A stretch of DNA of 11,400 nt from Clostridiales bacterium (GTDB lineage Bacteria > Bacillota > Clostridia > Oscillospirales > Acutalibacteraceae), in NCBI GenBank assembly GCA_019421725.1, contig JAHZES010000030.1, forward strand, positions 3,700 through 15,099, in the 5' to 3' direction. This document shows positions 1-5,618 of the stretch, in pieces. The position numbers and the translations under genes were made by a program. Positions within the stretch are counted from its first letter, which is position 1; each line of letters opens with the position of its first letter. The notes under the pieces are model-generated. The model saw nothing but the letters and a program-made list of their open reading frames with translations, was not told where the DNA came from and did no database searches.

Positions 1-1
1 T

Positions 2-208
2 TCCGCCAATGTAGATTTTTATTCCGGCCTGGTTTACGAAATGCTCGGGATCCCCAGCGACCTTTACACCCCGCTGTTCGCGGTTGCGCGCATGGCAGGG
101 TGGTGCGCGCACCGGATAGAGGAAACCGTTAGCGGCGGCAGGATCATCCGCCCGGCATACAAATCCGTCAGTGCCAGAAAGGTCTACGTTCCGTTGGACG
201 AACGTTGA
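2..208 (+). CDS. gltA: Citrate synthase, C-terminal end (partial)
   Basis: Only the last 68 codons are inside the window; the gene begins upstream. Citrate synthase condenses acetyl-CoA and oxaloacetate to citrate in the cytoplasm, the entry step of the TCA cycle and, in many anaerobes, of glutamate synthesis. The visible part begins SANVDFYSG, which matches the NVDFYSG motif holding the catalytic aspartate of the family (residue 5 of the fragment). It continues with MLGIPSDLYTPLFAVARMAGW and an RIIRPAYKS segment, and ends in YVPLDER, as in many Firmicute citrate synthases. The stop codon is 32 bases before the chosen birA start with no terminator between them, so the two are probably co-transcribed. 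The family call is firm; the symbol (gltA versus citZ) is a convention. Confidence 0.9.
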   Translation, partial: SANVDFYSGLVYEMLGIPSDLYTPLFAVARMAGWCAHRIEETVSGGRIIRPAYKSVSARKVYVPLDER

Positions 209-240
209 GCTTTCAAAAAGTCTGCAGGGGAGAGAACGCT

Positions 241-1227
241 TTGACAACCAAGGATGCAGTTTTGGAGCAGTTGATTAAAAGCGGCGGTAATCATCTTTCC
301 GGTGCTAAGCTTGCGCAGGAGCTTTGCCTGAGCAGAACGGCGGTCTGGAAGGCGATCGAAGAGCTTCGCCGCGACGGATATCAGATTTCTGCCGTTACTA
401 ACCGCGGATATACGCTGATAGAGCAGGGAGACCGCTTGTCGCTTCCGGCCATTCGTTCTTTTCTGCGGAGAAAGGCAATAGCGGAGCAGATCCGTTTGTA
501 TCCTTCGCTTGTTTCCACTAACCAGACGGCCAAGCAGCTTGCGCTGGAAGGGGCTCCGTCTGGAACGATTGTTCTTGCCGATGAGCAGACCGGAGGCAGG
601 GGTCGCCGCGGGCGCAGCTTTTTTTCACCGTCCGGAACCGGCGTTTATTTTACGGTGATTTTCCGCTCCGAGCTTGCTGCGGATCGCGCTGTGATGATTA
701 CAACGGCGGCATCCGTTGCAGCTGCGCGCGCTATCGATAAAGTGACCGGCGGCGAACCGCATGCACAAATCAAGTGGATCAACGATATTTATCTTGGAGG
801 AAAAAAGATCTGCGGTATTTTAACCGATGCAGTTGCCAATATGGAAAACGGTTCCTTTGAATATATTGTTGTCGGGATCGGAATCAATACCAATAACAAA
901 ACCGAGGATTTTCCGGAGGAATTTCGGGACCGCGCCGGTTCGCTGTTCAGCGTAACAGGAAAGAAATATGACCGCAACCGCATGGCCGCCGCCTTAGCGG
1001 ACGAAATCGCCGATATTCTTCCCCATTTTTCTTCGGGAGAATATTTAAAGGAATATCGTTCCCGGTCCTGCGTGCTTGGCCATTCCATTCTGATTTTCGG
1101 CGCCGGGCACGACGGAACCCCGGCGACGGCGGTCGATATTGATGAACACGGCTATCTTTTGGCCAGAGGCCGGCAGGGAGAACTGTATACGTTGAATTCC
1201 GGAGAAATTACCATTCGGGCACATTGA
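241..1227 (+). CDS. birA: BirA bifunctional biotin-protein ligase / biotin operon repressor
   Basis: A 328-residue protein that activates biotin as biotinyl-5'-AMP and attaches it to the lysine of biotin carboxyl-carrier proteins. The N-terminal 60 or so residues form a winged helix (SGAKLAQELCLSRTAVWKAIEELRRDG, then the wing around NRGYTL), so this is the class II, DNA-binding form. The ligase domain shows the biotinyl-AMP loop GGRGRRGR at residues 118-125 and KWINDIYLGGKKICGIL near 178-194; the usual KWPND is KWIND here. The C-terminal SH3-like domain ends in LNSGEITIRAH. The TTG at 241 was chosen because AGGGGAGA (226-233) lies 7 bases upstream; an earlier in-frame TTG at 205 overlaps the citrate synthase stop codon and has no ribosome site. 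No promoter is seen directly upstream. A likely target, bioY, is at the other end of the window. Confidence 0.95.
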   Translation: MTTKDAVLEQLIKSGGNHLSGAKLAQELCLSRTAVWKAIEELRRDGYQISAVTNRGYTLIEQGDRLSLPAIRSFLRRKAIAEQIRLYPSLVSTNQTAKQLALEGAPSGTIVLADEQTGGRGRRGRSFFSPSGTGVYFTVIFRSELAADRAVMITTAASVAAARAIDKVTGGEPHAQIKWINDIYLGGKKICGILTDAVANMENGSFEYIVVGIGINTNNKTEDFPEEFRDRAGSLFSVTGKKYDRNRMAAALADEIADILPHFSSGEYLKEYRSRSCVLGHSILIFGAGHDGTPATAVDIDEHGYLLARGRQGELYTLNSGEITIRAH

Positions 1228-1311
1228 CCCGTCGCAGCCACTCAAAACGGCTTCGGATTATATTATCCAATAAATGGGACAATTATTTTTTTAATTAATT
1301 TGAAAAATAGC

Positions 1312-1340
1312 TTGACAAACAGCCGCCGGATGAATATAAT
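1312..1340 (+). promoter_or_regulatory. Consensus sigma-A promoter for tRNA-Pro
   Basis: A perfect -35 TTGACA (1312-1317), a 17-base spacer and a perfect -10 TATAAT (1335-1340) lie 40 bases before the tRNA. The DNA between birA and this promoter (1228-1311) is AT-rich with a T-run at 1285-1291 after a weak 3-bp hairpin; it may end birA transcription, but I cannot call a firm terminator there. Confidence 0.9.
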
Positions 1341-1380
1341 ATTAAATGTTCGCTGCAGGAAAAGCGGCGGCTCAAAATGT

Positions 1381-1457
1381 CGAGGCGTGGCTCAGTTTGG
1401 TAGAGCGCTGCGTTCGGGACGCAGAGGCCGTGTGTTCGAATCACATCGCCTCGACCA
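1381..1457 (+). tRNA. tRNA-Pro, anticodon CGG
   Basis: A 77-base cloverleaf can be folded by eye. The acceptor stem pairs CGAGGCG with CGCCTCG; the D stem is GCTC/GAGC; the anticodon stem is CTGCG/CGCAG around the loop TTCGGGA, giving anticodon CGG (reads CCG, proline). The variable loop is AGGCC, and the T arm GTGTG-TTCGAAT-CACAT has one G-U pair. The discriminator is A, and the 3' CCA is encoded in the DNA (1455-1457). C1-G72 with A73 is typical of bacterial tRNA-Pro. It is a single-gene unit with its own promoter and terminator, not part of a tRNA cluster. Confidence 0.97.
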
Positions 1458-1460
1458 TAG

Positions 1461-1498
1461 ATCCACCGTAGTTTTATCAAAATTACGGTGGATTTTTT
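1461..1498 (+). terminator. Rho-independent terminator of tRNA-Pro
   Basis: A perfect 10-bp stem, ATCCACCGTA (1461-1470) with TACGGTGGAT (1484-1493), closes a 13-base loop and is followed by a T-run to 1498. It starts 4 bases after the tRNA CCA. Confidence 0.93.
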
Positions 1499-1562
1499 AT
1501 GTTGTTTTTGCTTGATACAGTATCGATGATATTAAAGTAAGAAAAAACTTGTGAGGTGAGGT

Positions 1563-2018
1563 ATGCAGCTTCGAGAATATAGAACTTCTGACTGTGAGCA
1601 CTTAGCGGAACTGTTTTACCAAACTGTTCACACTGTGAATTCACAGGACTATACAGGAGAGCAGATAGACGTTTGGGCAACGGGTAAAGTGAATTTGCAG
1701 GAGTGGGATAGATCTTTTCGGGAGCATAGAACGATCGTCGCGATAGAAAATGGCGTCATCGTTGGCTTTGGGGATATGGACGGTACAGGCTGTCTGGACA
1801 GATTATACGTTCATAAAGACTATCAGGGCAGAGGCATTGCATCTGCAATTTGCAATGAATTGGAGCACCATGCCGATTCGGCGTGTATTACGACACACGC
1901 CTCCGTTACGGCAAAGCCCTTTTTCCTGAACCGGGGGTATAGGGTAATCAAAGAACAGGAAGTTATCAGGCAAGGAATTTCTCTGAAAAATTATGTGATG
2001 GAAAAGCAGGCAGATTGA
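1563..2018 (+). CDS. GNAT-family N-acetyltransferase
   Basis: A 151-residue single-domain GNAT acetyltransferase, which would transfer an acetyl group from acetyl-CoA to an amine; the substrate cannot be read from the sequence. The N-terminus (MQLREYRTSDCEHLAELFYQTVH) has the usual beta-1/alpha-1 pattern. The acetyl-CoA loop (motif A) is LYVHKDYQGRGIASAI near residues 80-95, with the QGRGIA pyrophosphate-binding signature. The C-terminal FFLNRGYRVIKEQEVI follows the beta-6/beta-7 pattern. Overall it resembles the YafP-like branch, but that is from memory. The start is supported by GAGGTGAGGT just upstream of the ATG. It lies 65 bases after the tRNA terminator, so it needs its own promoter; TTGATA (1512) with TAAAGT (1533) is a weak candidate with a short 15-base spacer. 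Confidence 0.9.
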   Translation: MQLREYRTSDCEHLAELFYQTVHTVNSQDYTGEQIDVWATGKVNLQEWDRSFREHRTIVAIENGVIVGFGDMDGTGCLDRLYVHKDYQGRGIASAICNELEHHADSACITTHASVTAKPFFLNRGYRVIKEQEVIRQGISLKNYVMEKQAD

Positions 2019-2084
2019 CCGGGGAGACATTTCCACAGTCCTTTGTAAAAACCGTCTGGTACGCTGCATTAACACGACGGTATC

Positions 2085-2390
2085 ATGGGCTGCAGACCGG
2101 AAGAGAAAGGAGCAGCCAGAAATGAAGAATATAATGGATGGGGCGAAATAATGTCTATTTATGTTTTACCCGAGGAATTCAGAAAAGGATACGGGCGCGC
2201 TTTATTTGCCTATGTATCCGATCGGCTGAGAGAAAACGGTTATTCCAACATTTATTTGTGGGTACTGGAAGAAAACCGGAGAGCGCGATGGTTTTATGAG
2301 AAAATGGGGTTTTGGGCAAGCGGAGACCGCATTGTTCAGAATATCGGCGGGAAGGATTGCGCGGAAATCAGATATGTAAATAAGAGGTAA
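2085..2390 (+). pseudogene. 5'-truncated GNAT acetyltransferase remnant
   Basis: This frame holds only the C-terminal half of a second GNAT protein. From about 2109 it reads like the middle of a GNAT domain: RNEEYNGWGEIMSIYVLPEE, then the acetyl-CoA loop FRKGYGRALF, and then the beta-5 to beta-7 part LWVLEENRRARWFYEKMGF. The N-terminal 60-70 residues that form beta-1 to beta-3 are missing, and I see no trace of them in any frame between 2019 and 2108. The ATG at 2085 has no ribosome site. The ATG at 2151 would give a 79-residue product and could be reached by translational coupling from a mini-ORF at 2122-2151. The acetyl-CoA loop is intact, so decay may be recent. It is best read as a pseudogene, though a short expressed product cannot be excluded. 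Confidence 0.7.
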
Positions 2391-2449
2391 ATGCTTTTTG
2401 CATCTGTGGATGCGACGATTCTGGGTATTCATAGAGTAGGGTAAGTGAC

Positions 2450-2503
2450 AAAAAAGCCACATCATTTCGGCACATTGAAGTGCCGGTTGATGTGGCTTTT
2501 TTT
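2450..2503. terminator. Bidirectional rho-independent terminator
   Basis: A long hairpin: outer stem AGCCACATCA/TGATGTGGCT and inner stem CGGCAC/GTGCCG around an ATTGAA loop. It is flanked by an A-run on the left (2450-2455) and a T-run on the right (2497-2503), so it works in both directions. It sits between the convergent GNAT remnant (plus) and the nadE-GNAT unit (minus). Confidence 0.94.
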
Positions 2504-2518
2504 GCGGTTCGGCCGCTT

Positions 2519-3016
2519 TTACAATGTGTGATAATAGGGACAAATACTTTCGTAATGGCCGTCTTTCATTCGAAAGCCGCCGGGAATAGTGCCAAGGGGC
2601 TGAAACCCGAGCCATTCGTATAAATGACGCGCATGAATGTTGGTAGCAACAACCGCATTGAACTGCAGAATACCGAAGCCGTGCAGCTTTGCCTGCTGCA
2701 GGCAGTCCAAAACAAGCTTTTCCCCAATATGGCAGCCGCGGAAAGAAGAATCTACCGCGTAGCTTGCGTTGCAGATATGCCCGCACCGTCCGACATTGTT
2801 CGGATGCAAAATGTAGAGCCCGCAGACAGTTCCGCTGCTCGGGTCTTCGGCGACGGCCGTATAGGTTTGTCCTGTGAAAAAGGCTTCTCCCGTTTCGGCG
2901 TCCAGCAATTCCTCCAGAGGAAATGCGATCCCTTCCTCCACAACCTGATTCCAGATAGCGATCATTGCGGGTAAATCTTCTTTTTTGAATGGACGGACAA
3001 TAACTTCCTTTTTAAT
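2519..3016 (-). CDS. GNAT-family N-acetyltransferase with no canonical full-length start
   Basis: A third GNAT-type acetyltransferase, complete at its C-terminus. It has the acetyl-CoA loop as SSFRGCHIGEKLV, where the usual RGxGIG has His in place of the middle Gly, then LQFNAVVATNIHARHLYEWLGFQPLGTIPGGFRM near the end. The first canonical start is the ATG at 2965 (148 residues), but in-frame coding continues upstream as IKKEVIVRPFKKEDLPA, the normal beta-1 strand of this fold. That extension begins with ATT at 3016-3014, right after a perfect AGGAGGT (3023-3017); no ATG, GTG or TTG occurs in frame between there and 2965. Either ATT is the start (165 residues, with a very short ribosome-site spacing), or the shorter form is made without beta-1. 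It starts 20 bases after the nadE stop codon and is probably co-transcribed with nadE. Its substrate is unknown. Confidence 0.82.
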   Translation of the reverse strand: MKKEVIVRPFKKEDLPAMIAIWNQVVEEGIAFPLEELLDAETGEAFFTGQTYTAVAEDPSSGTVCGLYILHPNNVGRCGHICNASYAVDSSFRGCHIGEKLVLDCLQQAKLHGFGILQFNAVVATNIHARHLYEWLGFQPLGTIPGGFRMKDGHYESICPYYHTL

Positions 3017-3036
3017 ACCTCCTGAAAATCGTTTAT

Positions 3037-4932
3037 TTACAAGCGTTCCAATTCAGCCTGCCACAGGGCCGCGGAGGCATCGCTTGGCATGCGCCAGTCG
3101 GAGCGCGGAGAAAGTGTAACAGAGCCGACCTTAGGACCGTCCGGAAGGCAGGAACGTTTGAATTGCTGTGCAAAAAAACGGCGATAAAAGGTCTTCATCC
3201 ACCCGAGAATGGTCGCCTTATCATAAATTCCCTGAAAAGCATGCGCCGCCAGACGAAGAATTTTTCCCGGTGTAAAGCCGAAGCGCACAACATAATATAA
3301 AAAGAAATCATGCAGTTCATACGGCCCTACAATATTTTCTGTCTGTTGAGAGATAACGCCGTCCTTTGGCGGCAGAAGCTCCGGGCTGACCGGAGTCGCA
3401 AGAATATCAAGCAATACGGAGGAAAGAGCCTCGTCCTGCGCGGCAACATAAGCCACCAGATGACGTACCAGCGTTTTTGGGACGGATGCGTTAACGCCGT
3501 ACATGGACATGTGATCGCCGTTGTAGGTTGCCCAGCCAAGAGCAAGCTCAGAAAGATCTCCGGTTCCGATGACAAGCCCACCGCTTTGGTTGGCAAGATC
3601 CATCAATACCTGTGTGCGCTCGCGTGCCTGTGCGTTTTCATAGGTGACGTCCAGCGTGGTCTCGTCGTGGCCAATGTCCCGCAGATGCACATAGACAGCG
3701 TCAGCGATCGGAACCTCGCGGAAACTGCAGCCGATGGCTTCTGCAAGAAGCTGCGCATTGCTTCGAGTACGTGCGGTCGTACCAAAACACGGCATCGTGA
3801 CAGCAAGAATGCCGCTTCGGTCCAGCCCCAGGCTATCGAACGCACGGGTCATTACCAACAGAGCCAATGTGGAATCCAACCCGCCGGAAAGGCCGACTAC
3901 TGCCGATTTTGCGTGTGTGTGGCGCAGTCTTGCCCGCAGCCCAGCCGCCTGCATGTTCAGAATTTCCTCGCAGCGGCGTTTCAGGTCGTTGGTGTCGGAC
4001 GGCACAAAGGGGTGCGGGTCGACGCCACGGTGCAGTGCAAGCGTTTCCGTTTGCAGTGCAAAGCTGACCGTGCGCATTTTGCCGCTTTGCGGGAACGTAG
4101 TCATACGTCGCCGTTCGGCCTGCAGCCGCTGCAGATCGAGGTCGGCAAAAACAATTCCAGGAACAAAAGGTTTGGAACGAGCCAGCAAGGTTCCGTTTTC
4201 CGCGATCAGATTATCGCCGGAAAACACCATATCTGTGCTGGATTCGCCTTCTCCGGCATCGCAGTAGACGTAAGCGCTGACGGTGCGTGCCGATTGCCCG
4301 GTTACCAGAGCGTACCGGTAATCGTTTTTGCCGATCACTTCGTCGCTGGCGGAAGGATTGGCAATTACCGTTGCCCCAGCGGCGCAGAGCTTACCGGAGG
4401 GCGGCTCCGGAACCCAAAGGTCTTCGCAGATTTCAATGCCCAGAACAAATTCCGGCATGTTGCTGCACGCAAACAGCAGGTCAACACCGAACGGAACGGT
4501 TTCTCCGTTCAGTATAATTTCCGCACCGGATATACCCGGTGCAAAATGCCGGTATTCATAGAATTCTCCGTAATTTGGAATGTTCGTTTTTGGAACGGCG
4601 CCCAGCACCCGTCCGTGCAGCAGAACAGCAGCGCAGTTAAAGCGCTGTGTTCCGTACTCTAACGGCAGACCGACAACGAGCACTGCGTCAAGAGATTCCG
4701 TTTGTTCGCAGAGCGAACGCAGCGCCATTTCGCAGCCGCGCTGCAGGGTTTGCTGAGCAAACAGGTCGCCGCAGGTGTAGCCGGTCAGGCACAGCTCCGG
4801 AAAAACGACCAGTTTCGCGCCGTTAGCGGCGCTTTGCCTGGCGAGCTCGGCCACAGCGTCGGCGTTCAGTGTGCAGTTTGCTGTTTGAATCTGCGGTGTG
4901 GCCGCCGCTGCCCTTAAAAAACCATCCTTCAT
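3037..4932 (-). CDS. nadE: Glutamine-dependent NAD(+) synthase
   Basis: A 631-residue two-domain enzyme that makes NAD from deamido-NAD, ATP and glutamine, the last step of NAD synthesis. Residues 1-290 form a nitrilase-type glutaminase with the Glu-Lys-Cys triad visible: E46 in VVFPELCLTGY, K115 in GAVPKTNIPNYGEF and C169 in IEICEDLW. Residues 310-600 are the synthetase domain with the ATP P-loop SGGLDS (349-354) and the conserved TGDLSELALGWATYNGD segment. The length is normal for the fused form, so ammonia can come from glutamine without a separate glutaminase. The ATG at 4932 follows an AAAGGA sequence about 10 bases upstream. A promoter lies at 4966-4994. No transcription stop is seen before the GNAT gene that follows, and the shared terminator is at 2450-2503. 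Confidence 0.97.
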   Translation of the reverse strand: MKDGFLRAAAATPQIQTANCTLNADAVAELARQSAANGAKLVVFPELCLTGYTCGDLFAQQTLQRGCEMALRSLCEQTESLDAVLVVGLPLEYGTQRFNCAAVLLHGRVLGAVPKTNIPNYGEFYEYRHFAPGISGAEIILNGETVPFGVDLLFACSNMPEFVLGIEICEDLWVPEPPSGKLCAAGATVIANPSASDEVIGKNDYRYALVTGQSARTVSAYVYCDAGEGESSTDMVFSGDNLIAENGTLLARSKPFVPGIVFADLDLQRLQAERRRMTTFPQSGKMRTVSFALQTETLALHRGVDPHPFVPSDTNDLKRRCEEILNMQAAGLRARLRHTHAKSAVVGLSGGLDSTLALLVMTRAFDSLGLDRSGILAVTMPCFGTTARTRSNAQLLAEAIGCSFREVPIADAVYVHLRDIGHDETTLDVTYENAQARERTQVLMDLANQSGGLVIGTGDLSELALGWATYNGDHMSMYGVNASVPKTLVRHLVAYVAAQDEALSSVLLDILATPVSPELLPPKDGVISQQTENIVGPYELHDFFLYYVVRFGFTPGKILRLAAHAFQGIYDKATILGWMKTFYRRFFAQQFKRSCLPDGPKVGSVTLSPRSDWRMPSDASAALWQAELERL

Positions 4933-4965
4933 CGGGACATCATCCTTTGTTTTGAAAGTAAGGTT

Positions 4966-4994
4966 AGTATATCATTTTTTTTAAGATAAAACAA
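4966..4994 (-). promoter_or_regulatory. Probable nadE promoter
   Basis: Read on the minus strand, TTGTTT (4994-4989) and TATACT (4971-4966) are separated by 17 bases; the -10 ends 33 bases before the nadE ATG. The -35 is imperfect. Confidence 0.65.
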
Positions 4995-5015
4995 TCTGAT
5001 TTCTGCATGGACATG

Positions 5016-5034
5016 GCAAATCAGGAAGATTTGC
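5016..5034. repeat. Inverted repeat in the nadE/VOC divergent region
   Basis: A perfect 7-bp inverted repeat, GCAAATC-aggaa-GATTTGC, lies 22 bases upstream of the proposed nadE -35 box. A short T-rich stretch follows on the plus strand, but no plus-strand gene precedes it, so an operator is likelier than a terminator. Function unknown. Confidence 0.35.
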
Positions 5035-5072
5035 TTTTCTGTTGAAGTCCGCCGGATATCGGTGAAGCAAAA

Positions 5073-5085
5073 CCGGAGGATCCGG
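5073..5085. repeat. Short inverted repeat upstream of the VOC promoter
   Basis: CCGGA-gga-TCCGG is a perfect 5-bp inverted repeat 35 bases upstream of the VOC -35 box, a plausible position for an activator site. It is short enough to occur by chance. The rest of 4995-5120 shows nothing else I can name. Confidence 0.25.
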
Positions 5086-5120
5086 GAAAATTTCAATAAA
5101 AAATCCGTCGAATCTTCTCG

Positions 5121-5149
5121 TTGACAAACCGCAGTGCGTACCTTACAAT
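5121..5149 (+). promoter_or_regulatory. Sigma-A promoter for the VOC-MATE pair
   Basis: A perfect -35 TTGACA (5121-5126), a 17-base spacer and -10 TACAAT (5144-5149) lie 34 bases before the VOC start codon. Confidence 0.88.
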
Positions 5150-5183
5150 CAAATAAATCAATCAAAGGGAAGGGGTTTGTCAG

Positions 5184-5606
5184 ATGTCAAATCAAGTCAT
5201 TCCGGGCTGTGGCGTTCACCACATAGCGCTCGGTGTCAGCGATATGGAGCGTTCGCTGAAGTTTTATGAACAACTCGGTTTTTCTCTGGTGCGGCAGTGG
5301 AAATCAGGAGAAACCACCATTGCAATGGTGGATGTTGGCGATGGGACCTGCCTCGAAATTTTTTCCGGATGCACAGGGGAGGCTCCGACAGACAGAACCT
5401 GCGGTGCATATTTTCACCTCGCGCTTTCTGTGCAGGATGCAGCCGCTGCATACCGGCTTGCGCTGCAGGCGGGTGCTGCTCCCAAAAAGGAACCGACATC
5501 GGTCACGCTGGCTTCACAGCCGCCGCTGCCTGCGGTCATAGCCTTTGTCTATGGCCCCGACGGCGAACAGATTGAATTTTTTCAGGTGCGGGAATCGTTT
5601 GAGTAA
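5184..5606 (+). CDS. VOC-superfamily (glyoxalase/bleomycin-resistance fold) protein
   Basis: A 140-residue protein of the vicinal oxygen chelate fold, a family that includes glyoxalase I, dioxygenases and fosfomycin/bleomycin resistance proteins. The four expected metal ligands of the paired beta-alpha-beta-beta-beta modules can be placed: H13 in GVHHIALGVSDMERSLKFYE, E58 in GTCLEIF, H78 in AYFHLAL and E131 in PDGEQIEFF. All being kept argues for a metal-dependent enzyme rather than a binding-only resistance protein. The exact reaction (glyoxalase, epimerase or other) cannot be read from the sequence. Translation starts at ATG 5184 after AGGGG (5171-5175) with an 8-base spacer. The MATE gene begins 12 bases after its stop codon, so the two form an operon. 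Confidence 0.88.
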   Translation: MSNQVIPGCGVHHIALGVSDMERSLKFYEQLGFSLVRQWKSGETTIAMVDVGDGTCLEIFSGCTGEAPTDRTCGAYFHLALSVQDAAAAYRLALQAGAAPKKEPTSVTLASQPPLPAVIAFVYGPDGEQIEFFQVRESFE

Positions 5607-5618
5607 GGAGAATCGGTC

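Noticed and set aside
205..240. TTG 205 as the birA start
   Set aside because: It overlaps the citrate synthase stop codon with no ribosome site, whereas TTG 241 has AGGGGAGA at a good distance and gives a normal BirA N-terminus.
1381..1500. Integration site or mobile-element boundary at tRNA-Pro
   Set aside because: Elements often insert at tRNA 3' ends, but no repeat of the tRNA 3' end, integrase or phage gene is present in the window.
1514..1524. Palindrome GATACAGTATC upstream of the first GNAT
   Set aside because: Only five base pairs around one base in AT-rich DNA; too short to claim as an operator without conservation data.
3310..4662. A 450-residue open frame on the plus strand opposite nadE
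   Set aside because: It lies wholly within the well-supported nadE gene, shows no recognisable motif, and has no promoter or ribosome site; long antisense frames arise from the codon bias of the real gene.
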